64,000 bases of DNA from Tannerellaceae bacterium (GTDB lineage Bacteria > Bacteroidota > Bacteroidia > Bacteroidales > Tannerellaceae), in the NCBI GenBank assembly GCA_031288615.1, contig JAITRC010000006.1, positions 1 through 64,000 of the forward strand, read 5' to 3'. Shown here in pieces: positions 44,897 through 54,125 of this stretch. How positions within the stretch are numbered: position 1 is the stretch's first letter; each line of letters begins with the position of its first letter. The translations under genes and the position numbers were made by a program. Under the pieces are notes generated by a model. The model did no database searches and was not told the origin of the DNA. It saw nothing but the letters and a program-made list of their open reading frames with translations.

Positions 44897-45448
44897 ATGA
44901 AACTTTACACCGTCATCATCTTCTCCGAAAACATTGTCGGAGTACTCAACCAGATCACCGTCATCTTCACCCGCCGTCAGCTCAACATTGAGACACTTTC
45001 CGTCTCCCCCTCCGCCATTGCCGGTATCCATAAATTCACCATCACGACCTTTACCACCGAAGAGATAGTCAAGAAGGTGGTGAAGCAAATTGACAAGCGA
45101 GTAGACATCCTCAAATCGTATTACAATACCGACGAGGACCTCGTTCATCAGGAGATAGCCCTCTACAAGCTCTCCGCACCCCTTTTCGTGGCGATGGACG
45201 GTGTAGAGAGCCTCATCCGCAAGCATGACGCACGCGTCCTTTTCATCAATGCCGACTGTGTGGTTCTCGAAAAGAGTGGACACTATGATGAGACGCAAGC
45301 CCTCTTTGAGGAACTATCCACCCGTATCGGCGTGTTGCAATTCATCCGTTCGGGTAGGATAGCCATCACCAAAAGTAAAATCGAACGCCTCAGCGACATG
45401 CTCGCCAAGTTGCAACAAAACTGTACAGAGAATCAATGCTCCTTATAA
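44897..45448 (+). CDS. ilvN: Acetolactate synthase, small (regulatory) subunit
   Basis: 183 residues with an N-terminal ACT domain (about 1-75: YTVIIFSENIVGVLNQITVIFTRR and ETLSVSPS). It binds the branched-chain product and tunes the large subunit. The gene could equally be called ilvH. Confidence 0.94.
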   Translation: MKLYTVIIFSENIVGVLNQITVIFTRRQLNIETLSVSPSAIAGIHKFTITTFTTEEIVKKVVKQIDKRVDILKSYYNTDEDLVHQEIALYKLSAPLFVAMDGVESLIRKHDARVLFINADCVVLEKSGHYDETQALFEELSTRIGVLQFIRSGRIAITKSKIERLSDMLAKLQQNCTENQCSL

Positions 45449-45468
45449 TCAACTAAAAGTAATTTATC

Positions 45469-46515
45469 ATGGCAGAAATGTGTTTTGGCGGAGTGACCGA
45501 GAAGGTCGTCACCCGCGAAGAGTTCCCCCTTCAGAAAGCAAGGGAAATATTAAAAAATGAAACCATAGCCGTTATCGGCTACGGAGTGCAAGGGCCGGGG
45601 CAAAGCCTTAACCTTCGCGACAATGGTTTCAATGTCATTGTCGGGCAGCGTAAAGGCGGTAAGACCTGGGACAAAGCGGTGGCCGACGGATGGGTGCCGG
45701 GACAGACCCTCTTCGATATCGAAGAAGCCGCTCAACGAGGTACGATCATCCAGTACCTTCTCTCCGATGCCGCGCAGATCGAAGTATGGCCACGCCTCAA
45801 GCCTCACATCACCGCTGGCAAAGCCCTTTACTTCTCACACGGCTTCGCCATTACCTACAGTGAGCGCACCCATATCCTTCCTCCTGCCGACGTTGACGTG
45901 ATCCTTGTTGCCCCTAAAGGGTCAGGCACCTCCTTGCGCCGGATGTTCCTGCAGGGACGTGGCCTCAACTCCAGCTACGCCATTCACCAGGACGCCACCG
46001 GCCGTGCCTTTGAACGGGTCGTTGCACTGGGTATCGGCGTAGGTTCGGGCTACCTTTTTGAAACCACCTTTAAGAAAGAGGTTTACTCCGACCTTACCGG
46101 TGAGCGCGGCACCCTCATGGGCGCTATACAAGGACTTCTCTTGGCGCAATATGAAACGCTCCGCGAGAACGGACACAATCCTTCCGAAGCTTTCAACGAA
46201 ACGGTAGAAGAGCTGACCCAGTCTCTCATGCCCCTTTTCGCGGAAAACGGCATGGACTGGATGTACGCCAACTGCTCCACCACTGCCCAGCGGGGCGCCT
46301 TAGACTGGATGGGCCCTTTCCACGACGCCGTTAAACCTGTTTTCCAGCGTCTATATAAAGAGGTAGCCTCCGGCAACGAGGCACAACGTTCCATAGATTC
46401 CAATAGCCAGCCCGACTACCGCGAAAAGCTTGAGGTCGAACTCAAAGCCCTTCGTGAAAGTGAGATGTGGCAGACGGGGGCTGTGGTTCGCCGTCTACGG
46501 CCGGAGAACAATTAA
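45469..46515 (+). CDS. ilvC: Ketol-acid reductoisomerase
   Basis: Second enzyme of valine and isoleucine synthesis. 348 residues with the NADPH-binding IAVIGYGVQGPGQSLNLRDNG, then VDVILVAPKGSGTSLR and the C-terminal knotted domain with SDLTGERGTLMGAI and CSTTAQRGALDW. It ends the ilv operon. Its last 74 bp overlap the convergent nuclease-like gene. Confidence 0.97.
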   Translation: MAEMCFGGVTEKVVTREEFPLQKAREILKNETIAVIGYGVQGPGQSLNLRDNGFNVIVGQRKGGKTWDKAVADGWVPGQTLFDIEEAAQRGTIIQYLLSDAAQIEVWPRLKPHITAGKALYFSHGFAITYSERTHILPPADVDVILVAPKGSGTSLRRMFLQGRGLNSSYAIHQDATGRAFERVVALGIGVGSGYLFETTFKKEVYSDLTGERGTLMGAIQGLLLAQYETLRENGHNPSEAFNETVEELTQSLMPLFAENGMDWMYANCSTTAQRGALDWMGPFHDAVKPVFQRLYKEVASGNEAQRSIDSNSQPDYREKLEVELKALRESEMWQTGAVVRRLRPENN

Positions 46516-47500
46516 TCCGCAACTCAAACAGCAACGGAAGGTGATCGCTGAAACCTCCCTCATAACGATGCCCGTAATGGGTGCGCCATGGGCGGACGCC
46601 TCCCCACGTCTTATCCCTGGTCAGCAGGAGCTTCGTATCCATACACCTCACGCTCTCCGCCCTCAGGTACATACTCCCCTTGCTGTCCAGCAATCCTCCG
46701 TTGACTATCACCTTGTCAAAGGTGCTCCATTGACCCCTGTACTTGTAGCTGCCTCCTGAGTAAGGCATGATGTACAGCGTCTCCTTATCTGTCGGGGCGA
46801 TATCCTTTTTCCAGGATGTTGCCCCGACTTTGTTTCGTAGTGTAGTCCCTTCCTTTCCCTCATTGAAATCGCCCATCACCAGCACCTTGATGCTTTCACC
46901 CCGAATAGTCTTCAGGGAATCATACACCCCCAGCAAGCGTTGCCCCGCCTGCTGCCGTCTCCATTCCGTTTCCTCTTCCCCACCTGCACGCGACGGGAAG
47001 TGACACAACAGTATATCCAGCGTCTCCCCGTTGCACACTTCTCCCCATACATGGAGGATGTCACGCGTCGGACGGTTACCCTTCATGTCAATCCGGTAGG
47101 ACACCTCCCCCTTCTTGTTAAACACCGAAACCCTATATAACAGAGCCACCTGGATGCCCCGTACATCGGCGCCCTTTGTCACACTATAGCCGTAACCTCT
47201 CTTCCTGAGGCAAGTCCTATTCAGCAAATCTTCTACGATATGGGCTCCTCCTATTTCACATAATCCTATCAATCCTGGTTCTTCCCAAGAAGCTACTGTC
47301 GCAAGGATCTGCCCCACCTGCTGTAGTTTCTTTGAGTATTTTCTCGGAGACCACCCCATCTCCTTCAGTTCCTTCGACTCCTCACTTCCGTCGAACAGGT
47401 TCTCTACATTATACCATACCCCTTGTAAACGCTTCTCCTGCCCTGCAACCATTACAGGCAAGAGTAAGAGCATGATCCATCCCCACACTACCTTGCTCAT
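46442..47500 (-). CDS. Secreted endonuclease/exonuclease/phosphatase-family protein
   Basis: 352 residues with a signal peptide ending VMVAGQ. The EEP fold is shown by WYNVENLFDG, ILLCHFPSR, VLVMGDFNEG and GGFSDHLPLLFEL. It may cleave nucleic acid or phosphodiesters outside the cytosol. The fold is complete at FELRIN. The last 22 or so residues (from CSPAV) are encoded antisense to the end of ilvC and look like an added tail after loss of the original stop. Confidence 0.85.
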   Translation of the reverse strand: MSKVVWGWIMLLLLPVMVAGQEKRLQGVWYNVENLFDGSEESKELKEMGWSPRKYSKKLQQVGQILATVASWEEPGLIGLCEIGGAHIVEDLLNRTCLRKRGYGYSVTKGADVRGIQVALLYRVSVFNKKGEVSYRIDMKGNRPTRDILHVWGEVCNGETLDILLCHFPSRAGGEEETEWRRQQAGQRLLGVYDSLKTIRGESIKVLVMGDFNEGKEGTTLRNKVGATSWKKDIAPTDKETLYIMPYSGGSYKYRGQWSTFDKVIVNGGLLDSKGSMYLRAESVRCMDTKLLLTRDKTWGGVRPWRTHYGHRYEGGFSDHLPLLFELRINCSPAVDGEPQPPSATSHFHEGL

Positions 47501-47508
47501 CGGCTTCC

Positions 47509-48390
47509 TTAGTAGACATAGTCGGCTTGCGACAGAAACTCATAGCTTTCCTGGATACCCTTCACTGCATCGTTATCGGTAAATTCCTCCACTTCCACAT
47601 ACCAGTTCTTGATTCCGTTAACCTTCATCTGCTCAAAGATGGATTTAAAGTTCATCTTGCCGCTACCCCCTATCTCCTTTACATCTTTGATATGAACTGC
47701 ATTGATCTGGGCGGCATGCTCCATGAGAAACTTCACCGGATTTTCTCCCCCTTCCTGGCACCAATATACATCCAGCTCAAAGTTCACCAGTCGGCTGTCT
47801 ACATTATCCATCAAGAAGTTGAAAATACGCTCTCCCTCTATCATTCCGAACTCAAAGGAATGATTGTGATAACCAAAAGCAATCCCAACCTTCGAGGCCA
47901 ATAACCCTATCTCGTTAAAGTAATCACAATATCTCTTCAAATCATCCCCCGTTGTATTCTCGTCTACCGGCATCCAAGGAAAGATCAAGTGTTCAGTTCC
48001 TACCTCCGCATGCACATCAATGGCTTGCTTCCACCAAGCCATCAGCTCATCCTCCTTATCTGCCTCCCACAACTTCCCCACATGCGCACTCGTGCAGTTC
48101 ATCCCCAAATCATTCACCCGCTTGCGAAACTCTGCCGGTTCAAAGCCATAAATCAGTCCCTCCCCATAGCTCGCTGTTTCCACATGCTTGAAGCCCGTCT
48201 TGCCAACCAACTTCAACGCCGCCTCTATACCCTCCTTCGCCACCATCTCCCGTAGCGAATAGAGTTGGATGCCCATGTATTTCCCTTCATGCCCCTTCGC
48301 CCCTTTACAGGAAGCCAACCATTGGGGAGCCACTAATCCCCCCGCCACTATCAAACCCGCCTGTTTTAAGAAATCCCTCCTCTTTTCCAT
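47509..48390 (-). CDS. Exported sugar phosphate isomerase/epimerase-type TIM barrel
   Basis: 293 residues of the xylose isomerase-like TIM barrel family. The N-terminus MEKRRDFLKQAGLIVAGG carries a twin-arginine-like motif, and ASC near residue 28 could be a lipobox, so the protein is probably exported and lipid anchored. Inside are GIQLYSLREM, YHNHSFEF and NFELDVYWCQEGG, typical metal-site strands. It precedes the nuclease-like gene by 8 bp on the same strand. Confidence 0.88.
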   Translation of the reverse strand: MEKRRDFLKQAGLIVAGGLVAPQWLASCKGAKGHEGKYMGIQLYSLREMVAKEGIEAALKLVGKTGFKHVETASYGEGLIYGFEPAEFRKRVNDLGMNCTSAHVGKLWEADKEDELMAWWKQAIDVHAEVGTEHLIFPWMPVDENTTGDDLKRYCDYFNEIGLLASKVGIAFGYHNHSFEFGMIEGERIFNFLMDNVDSRLVNFELDVYWCQEGGENPVKFLMEHAAQINAVHIKDVKEIGGSGKMNFKSIFEQMKVNGIKNWYVEVEEFTDNDAVKGIQESYEFLSQADYVY

Positions 48391-48433
48391 ACCTTTTCCA
48401 GTTATCTATTGTTTTTTAGCCACTGAATGCCTA

Positions 48434-48472
48434 CAAAGGTAAGGAAGATTCTCAAGGCAGTAACTACCTTTG
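48434..48472. promoter_or_regulatory. Divergent -7 boxes: leftward (48434-48441) and rightward (48465-48472)
   Basis: Both read TACCTTTG on their own strand, 43 bp before the TIM-barrel gene and 40 bp before the repeat surface protein. Confidence 0.65.
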
Positions 48473-48512
48473 ACGCCGTCAACTTACCAACACGTTATAG
48501 AACAACACAATT

Positions 48513-50876
48513 ATGAAAGTAACACATTTAATACACTATCCCTCTCTCTTTGTCTTCTTTGCCTTTCTTCTCTTCGCCTCCCCCGTCGCCGCCGTATTAC
48601 CCGACGGCGATGAACCCCCTGCTAATTCTGTAGAAGCTGCCCGCCAAGCCTTCCTTAACGCCCAAACTGCCTATCTTACCGCAAAAAGTGACTCTATTGA
48701 AAAAGCCCTCGACTATTCCAATGCTAAAGTCGATTCTGTCCCCAAAGCTACTGCTTACTTCTCCGCCCAAACGGACTCTACTAATAAGCGCAAGGCCTAC
48801 ACCGATGCTAAAGCCGATTCTATCCCCAAAGCTACTGCTTACTTCTCCGCCCAAACGGACTCTACTAATAAGTACAAGGCCTACACCGATGTCAAAAACG
48901 ACTCCACCAATAAGTACAATGCTTATATCAAAGTCCAAGACGACTCCACCAGTAAGTACAAGGCCTATATCAAAGCCCAAGGCGATTCCCTCTCCAAAGC
49001 TACCGCCTATAATACTGTGTACACAGCTTACACCAAAGCCAAAAACGACTCCACCACCAAAGCCAATGCCTACACCAGAGCTAAAGCCGACTCTATCTCC
49101 CTACGACAACGTATCGCTCAACATCACGCCGAAATCTACGCTGCCGCCACCCAAGCCCTTTCACGGCTCCCTAAACTTGACGTCCCCCTTCACACCTTTA
49201 CTCCCGGGCAGGCAGCTACCGCCGCCCTCTTCGGATACCCTGCCGTAAGCGTCAATACCGCCATTACGACCCTCAACGCCGCTGCCGCCATCATTGACTC
49301 CATCTACAGTGGTACATTCATCCCCAAGGGGGAATACTACAGGGCTAAGAGAGACGCCTATGCTCTCGCACCTGGTTTTTCCGGCACAAACACTTGTGTT
49401 ACCGCTGTCTATAAGGCTGTCGTCGAAGTGTATAAACTGGCTACCTCCATTCTCTCCGTAACGGCCGACAGCATCAAATCCAAAGGCATCCTAATCGCCG
49501 CCGATTCCGCCGTTATCCTCCCCTTGAGGGTGCTTGGATATATACCCGGTCACAGTACCGAGTACACCCTCCCCGAAACCTCCGAAGCCTCCCTCATCGC
49601 TGCTTCCACCGCCCAAAGTAAAGCCGTTACTGCCTATGCCAACTATGTAGCCGCTCGCGATTTGTTCCCACCCACCGCCTATCGTTACGGCTTCCTCTCT
49701 GCACAGGCTGTCGCGGATACCGCTACCACCATCTTTAACACTGCCGCCACAGCTGTTTCAGGGGGTGGAGATCCTATTGTGAACCTCACCCTCAATCATG
49801 CCACCTCGCTGTCGCTTGCTATTCTCGGAGGAACCGACGTATCTGTCGACCTCAGTCTCAATAGCGCCAAACTGGCCCTCTCCGGCACGCCCCAAATCCT
49901 TGCTAAAATCCCTACCCTCCTTGAAGCCGGCGTTGCTCCCACTTCCGCCATTGCCTACAAAAATACCGCTGAGGCCTACAAAAAAGCGGCTGACACCCTC
50001 TCCGCCGTCGCCGCATTAGAAACTAACAAAACCTCTGATAAATATAAAGCCGCTACCACCGCCGGTTTAGCCTATTCCGCTACTTACCACACCGCTATGG
50101 CCGCCTACCTCGCCGCCTTTGTCGCTGACCGCGACACTGCCTACCTTAAAGCCCTCGATGCTATCCGTAAAGCTGTCGATTATGCCCATCAAACCGCCCA
50201 AGCCGCCGGCTCCACTGCTGCCAATAACCTCTACACCACTTTTGAAGCCTTCTTCAACGTTGCCACCGTTGCCTACACCTCCGCCCAAGCTACACGAGCC
50301 GCTCAGGTTGCCGTCGCCGCTTTTCAACCTGTTCCCGATTCTCTGGCTACCTACCGTACTTTCGCCCAAGCCGCTGTTGATTCCTTGACTGCCTACCGTA
50401 CTTTCGCCCAAGCCGCTGTTGATTCTATGGCCGCCTACCACACTGCCCGCCAAGCTGCTGTTGATTCCTTGACTGCCTACCACACTGCCCGCCAAGCCGC
50501 TATCACTACCTTGACCGCTTACCGCACCGCCATCACCACCCTCGCCACCGCGGCTACCGACACCGTTGCCTCCTTCACTGCCTACCGCACCGCTACCACT
50601 GCCTACCGCGCCGCCCTCGCTACCTTGACCGCTGCCACCGAAGCATACGCCACCGCTCGGGCCACCGCCCAGCAAACCTATACCGCCTACAAAACGGCTG
50701 AAGCTGCCTATAAAAACTTTCTCTCTACCGAACAGGTATTCTCCACCGACTTCCTTCCCGCCGAAATCTATACGCTTACCGGTGTCTACATAGGTTCTTC
50801 CACCGAAGGACTACCTGCCGGTATATACCTTATTAAGAGAGGTGATACAGTGACTAAAGTTTTCCTTAAAAAATAA
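48513..50876 (+). CDS. Alanine-rich 14-residue-repeat surface protein with T9SS-like tail
   Basis: 787 residues with a signal peptide ending SPVAA. Residues about 60-200 and 610-750 are built from 14-residue repeats such as DSTNKYKAYTDVKN and DSLTAYRTFAQAAV. A 14-residue period is two heptads, so both blocks probably form long helical coils or rods. The end (IYTLTGVYIGSSTEGLPAG, IYLIKRGDTVTKVFLKK) resembles the T9SS type A sorting tail of the giant proteins at 11.6 and 16.3 kb. The DNA of the first block has an 84-bp direct repeat. A papain-type peptidase gene follows 15 bp later. Confidence 0.85.
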   Translation: MKVTHLIHYPSLFVFFAFLLFASPVAAVLPDGDEPPANSVEAARQAFLNAQTAYLTAKSDSIEKALDYSNAKVDSVPKATAYFSAQTDSTNKRKAYTDAKADSIPKATAYFSAQTDSTNKYKAYTDVKNDSTNKYNAYIKVQDDSTSKYKAYIKAQGDSLSKATAYNTVYTAYTKAKNDSTTKANAYTRAKADSISLRQRIAQHHAEIYAAATQALSRLPKLDVPLHTFTPGQAATAALFGYPAVSVNTAITTLNAAAAIIDSIYSGTFIPKGEYYRAKRDAYALAPGFSGTNTCVTAVYKAVVEVYKLATSILSVTADSIKSKGILIAADSAVILPLRVLGYIPGHSTEYTLPETSEASLIAASTAQSKAVTAYANYVAARDLFPPTAYRYGFLSAQAVADTATTIFNTAATAVSGGGDPIVNLTLNHATSLSLAILGGTDVSVDLSLNSAKLALSGTPQILAKIPTLLEAGVAPTSAIAYKNTAEAYKKAADTLSAVAALETNKTSDKYKAATTAGLAYSATYHTAMAAYLAAFVADRDTAYLKALDAIRKAVDYAHQTAQAAGSTAANNLYTTFEAFFNVATVAYTSAQATRAAQVAVAAFQPVPDSLATYRTFAQAAVDSLTAYRTFAQAAVDSMAAYHTARQAAVDSLTAYHTARQAAITTLTAYRTAITTLATAATDTVASFTAYRTATTAYRAALATLTAATEAYATARATAQQTYTAYKTAEAAYKNFLSTEQVFSTDFLPAEIYTLTGVYIGSSTEGLPAGIYLIKRGDTVTKVFLKK

Positions 50877-50891
50877 AAACACATTCCAGCC

Positions 50892-51968
50892 ATGCGAAAG
50901 TTATCCGCCGTCCTGCTCTCCGTTGCGCTGACCATAGCGTCGGCGGGTGCACAGGATACGTCTTATGTCTTTACCATTGAGAAGGCACACCCTATCACCT
51001 CTATCAAGCACCAGCAGCGTACAGGCACCTGCTGGTGCTTCTCTATGTTGGCTTTCCTTGAGTCGGAACTTCTCCGGCAGGGTAAAGGTGAGTATGACCT
51101 TTCCGAGATGTTTGTGGTCAACTATACCTACCGTGACAAAGCTGACAAATACGTCCGTACACATGGGACTACGGGCTTTGCACAAGGTGGTGCCTTCTAT
51201 GACGTCCTCTACGTGATTAAGCACTACGGCATAGTCCCCGAAAGCCAAATGTCCGGCCTCAACTACGGCGAAACGCAACATATCCACGCGGAAATGGAAG
51301 CCGGTGCCCATGGCTTCTTGGATGCTATCATCACCAATAAAAACAAGAAACTTTCCTCCGCATGGAAGCCTGCCTTCAATGGTATTATCGACGCCTACCT
51401 CGGCACACCTCCCGAAACCTTCCTTTATAAAGGGCGATCGCTCACTCCCCTCTCTTTTGCACGGGAGATAGGTCTTAATGCGGACGATTATGTTTCCCTG
51501 ACCTCCTTCACCCACCAGCCTTACTACGAAGCCTTTCCCCTCGAAATTCCCGATAACTGGCGCTGGGCAAGTTCCTACAATATTCCTTACGACGAATTCT
51601 TTACGCTCTTTGACTATGCCATTGAGAATGGCTTCACCATTGCTTGGGCGGCCGACGTCTCCGAAGAAGCATGGAGCCGTAAGAAAGGTATCGCCACCTT
51701 TCCCCGCGATACGATAATTACTCCCGTGATGCGCTCCCAATCCTACGACGATTACCGCACCACCGATGACCACGGGATGCAGATATATGGTGTCGCTCGT
51801 GACCAGCACGGCGATAAGTACTATCTCGTAAAAAACTCATGGGGAACCGACAATCCCTATCAGGGCACTTGGTATGTATCCGAAGCCTACGTCGCTGCCA
51901 AAACCATTGATATCATCCTCCACAAAGACGCGCTTCCCCTTTCCCTCCGTAAAAAACTTAAGATGTAA
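50892..51968 (+). CDS. Secreted C1-family cysteine peptidase (PepC/bleomycin hydrolase-like)
   Basis: 358 residues with a signal peptide ending ASAGA. Papain-type catalytic residues are visible: Gln41 and Cys47 in QQRTGTCWCF, His in TDDHGMQIYG, and Asn in VKNSWGT. This resembles aminopeptidase C / bleomycin hydrolase, but exported. It sits directly after the repeat surface protein and is likely in the same operon, so it may act on surface or host proteins. Confidence 0.92.
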   Translation: MRKLSAVLLSVALTIASAGAQDTSYVFTIEKAHPITSIKHQQRTGTCWCFSMLAFLESELLRQGKGEYDLSEMFVVNYTYRDKADKYVRTHGTTGFAQGGAFYDVLYVIKHYGIVPESQMSGLNYGETQHIHAEMEAGAHGFLDAIITNKNKKLSSAWKPAFNGIIDAYLGTPPETFLYKGRSLTPLSFAREIGLNADDYVSLTSFTHQPYYEAFPLEIPDNWRWASSYNIPYDEFFTLFDYAIENGFTIAWAADVSEEAWSRKKGIATFPRDTIITPVMRSQSYDDYRTTDDHGMQIYGVARDQHGDKYYLVKNSWGTDNPYQGTWYVSEAYVAAKTIDIILHKDALPLSLRKKLKM

Positions 51969-51977
51969 GGGCTTCCC

Positions 51978-52205
51978 TTAAATGCCGGGAGAGGATACTT
52001 CAAGTGAATAATCTTCTGGTTCGGGAGGGAGTTCCTTGCGGATATGCCGTGTCAAGGCTACACAATCGTCAATCGCCACCGGTCTTGGTGCGGACACCGT
52101 TACCGTGACGCGATTCACCGGCCGTACCCGTACATCTGCTACGGTTAGGTCGGTACCTTCTACCCCTTGTTCAGCGATCCGCCGGATCATTTCCGCATCT
52201 ATCAT
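51978..52205 (-). pseudogene. rimP: Truncated ribosome maturation factor RimP (N-terminal half)
   Basis: 75 residues that match only the N-terminal domain of RimP (IDAEMIRRIAEQGVEGTDL, then AIDDCVALTRHIRKEL and EDYSLEVSSPGI). Normal proteins have about 150 residues and continue after this SPG motif. Here a stop follows at once, and the 3' half is missing because the peptidase gene begins its 3' end 9 bp away. The usual partners nusA and infB are absent. It is most likely a leftover, unless the short form still works. Confidence 0.75.
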
Positions 52206-52241
52206 ATCTTCTCTCTTTCGTTATTCAGGAAAAAAAGCCAT

Positions 52242-52249
52242 TACCTTTG
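52242..52249 (+). promoter_or_regulatory. -7 box (TACCTTTG) of ruvA
   Basis: Exact TAnnTTTG match, 27 bp before the ruvA ATG at 52277. Confidence 0.6.
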
Positions 52250-52276
52250 AGCAACCAAAGTAATGGAAAATCAATC

Positions 52277-52873
52277 ATGATAACCTATATACGCGGAGAG
52301 TTTAAAGACCTGCAGCCTGCACGGATTGTGGTAGAAGCGGCAGGGATAGGCTACGAAGTGAATATATCCCTGAATACTTACAGCGCCTTGTCCGGACAGA
52401 CTAAGGGATTGATTCATGTGCACGAAGTGATCCGCGAAGATGCCCACCTCCTGTACGGCTTTGCCCAAGAGGGCGAGCGTAACTTATTCCTTTTATTAAT
52501 ATCCGTCTCAGGGGTAGGCCCCAATATGGCCAGGATGATACTATCTTCCTTATCTCCCAAAGAGTTGGTTCATGTGATAGGCACTCAAGACGAACGCGCT
52601 TTAAAAGCCGTGAAAGGGATAGGCCTCAAAACCGCCCAACGTATCTTGGTAGACCTGAAAGATAAAGTGCAAACCCTGGAACAAGAGTCTTTGTCGGCAG
52701 CAGGTGGAAGGATTGCAGGCGGAGTGGGGCAGACGGCGGAAGAAGCCATATCGGCACTGGTGATGTTAGGCTTCCAGGCAGCGGCAGCACGAAAAGTAGT
52801 AGGAGAATTAGCCAAAGAATCACCGGCTATGCCGGTAGAAAAAATGATAAAAGATGCATTGCAGAGGTTGTAA
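52277..52873 (+). CDS. ruvA: Holliday junction branch migration protein RuvA
   Basis: 198 residues with the N-terminal OB-fold (MITYIRGEFKDLQPARIVVEAAGIGYEV), helix-hairpin-helix motifs (VSGVGPNMARMIL and VKGIGLKTAQRILVDLKDK) and the C-terminal RuvB-binding domain (EEAISALVMLGFQAAAARKVV). I start at the ATG giving MITYIRG. It overlaps the next gene by 20 bp. RuvB is not in this window. Confidence 0.96.
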   Translation: MITYIRGEFKDLQPARIVVEAAGIGYEVNISLNTYSALSGQTKGLIHVHEVIREDAHLLYGFAQEGERNLFLLLISVSGVGPNMARMILSSLSPKELVHVIGTQDERALKAVKGIGLKTAQRILVDLKDKVQTLEQESLSAAGGRIAGGVGQTAEEAISALVMLGFQAAAARKVVGELAKESPAMPVEKMIKDALQRL

Positions 52874-54125
52874 GTGGCTATCCGTAATTTTTCTTCTCGT
52901 CGCAGGGATTAACCAGACGACAGCTCAGGAGGTATATAGCCTGGAACGCTGTATCACCACAGGATTGGAAAGAAACTACGGTTTACGGATCTTCCGGAAC
53001 GCGGAAAAAGTAGCCCGAAACAATGCTACGCCCGGTAATGCCGGTTACTTACCGTCTTTGGAAGTCGAAGGGATTCTTTCAGACGGCGCATGGATAGATG
53101 CAGGCCTGAGTTTAAACTGGACTCTTTTCGATGGATTTGCCATACAAGCTACATATACCCGACTAAAAGAGTTGCAAGCCATAGGTGTGCTACGCACTAA
53201 GCAAGCTATAGAAGACTTCATGGCCGAAATAGCAGGAGAATATTACAACTTGATCCGCCAACAGACGCGTTTCAACAATGTACGTACATCGTTTGAACTG
53301 TCAAAGGAACGGTTAAGGATTGTGGAGCAACGCTACAAGATAGGTTCCATGTCAAGATTGGACTTGCAACAAGCGCAGGTAGATTTTAATGCCGACAGTT
53401 CGTCGGTACTGACTCAACGTGAGGCGGTACACCGTTGCCGGATACGTCTGAATGAATTGATGGCACTGGAAGATGTAGAAACAGCGACTGTGCCGGCGGA
53501 TTCAGCGATAGATTTGCGTTGTGCGCTGGGAAATGAAGAGGAGTTGTGGGCAAACACGCTGGCGGCGAACACCGGTTTACTTCAGACAGAGGGTGAACGT
53601 AGGGTCTCGGAACTGGAGTACCAACGGTTGCGGGGACGGAATTACCCGTATCTGAAAGCGACGGCAGGTTATGGTTATTCGGCGCAGTGGGACAAACTGA
53701 AAGGCTTCAAGACCGGTGCCGGATTGAATTATGGTTTGACGCTTGGGATGACCTTGTTCGACGGACTGAACAGGAGACGGGAACAGCGTAATGCCCGTCT
53801 GGAAATAGAGAACAGTAATTGGCGTTATGCCGACCTTGAATTGTCGTTGCGTGCAGACCTGAGTAACCTTTGGATGGCCTACCAAAACAATAGAGACTTG
53901 TGTAATCTGGAGCGTACCAATGCGTTAGTGGCACAGGAATACTACGCGATAGCGATTGATCGCTATAGGTTGGGAGATTTGTCGGGGATAGAACTCAGGG
54001 AAGCTCAAAATAAACTGCTGGATGCGGAAGAAAGACGCTCTATTGTGGAATATAATACCAAATTGTGTGAAATATCCCTGCTCCGGTTGAGCGGGAGGAT
54101 TGTGGAGATATGGAAACAGGAATAA
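52854..54125 (+). CDS. TolC-family outer-membrane efflux protein
   Basis: 423 residues with a signal peptide ending QTTA. It has the two-fold repeat of TolC-like proteins: a barrel strand with WTLFDGFAIQATY in the first half and GMTLFDGLNRRREQRNARLEIENS in the second, between long helices. It should form the outer-membrane channel of an efflux or secretion complex; no inner-membrane pump is nearby. It starts within the ruvA end and overlaps the acyltransferase start by 16 bp. Confidence 0.9.
   Translation: MHCRGCKWLSVIFLLVAGINQTTAQEVYSLERCITTGLERNYGLRIFRNAEKVARNNATPGNAGYLPSLEVEGILSDGAWIDAGLSLNWTLFDGFAIQATYTRLKELQAIGVLRTKQAIEDFMAEIAGEYYNLIRQQTRFNNVRTSFELSKERLRIVEQRYKIGSMSRLDLQQAQVDFNADSSSVLTQREAVHRCRIRLNELMALEDVETATVPADSAIDLRCALGNEEELWANTLAANTGLLQTEGERRVSELEYQRLRGRNYPYLKATAGYGYSAQWDKLKGFKTGAGLNYGLTLGMTLFDGLNRRREQRNARLEIENSNWRYADLELSLRADLSNLWMAYQNNRDLCNLERTNALVAQEYYAIAIDRYRLGDLSGIELREAQNKLLDAEERRSIVEYNTKLCEISLLRLSGRIVEIWKQE

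Noticed and set aside
48740..48910. CRISPR-like or insertion repeat
   Set aside because: The 84-bp repetition keeps the reading frame and codes for the helical repeat of the surface protein.
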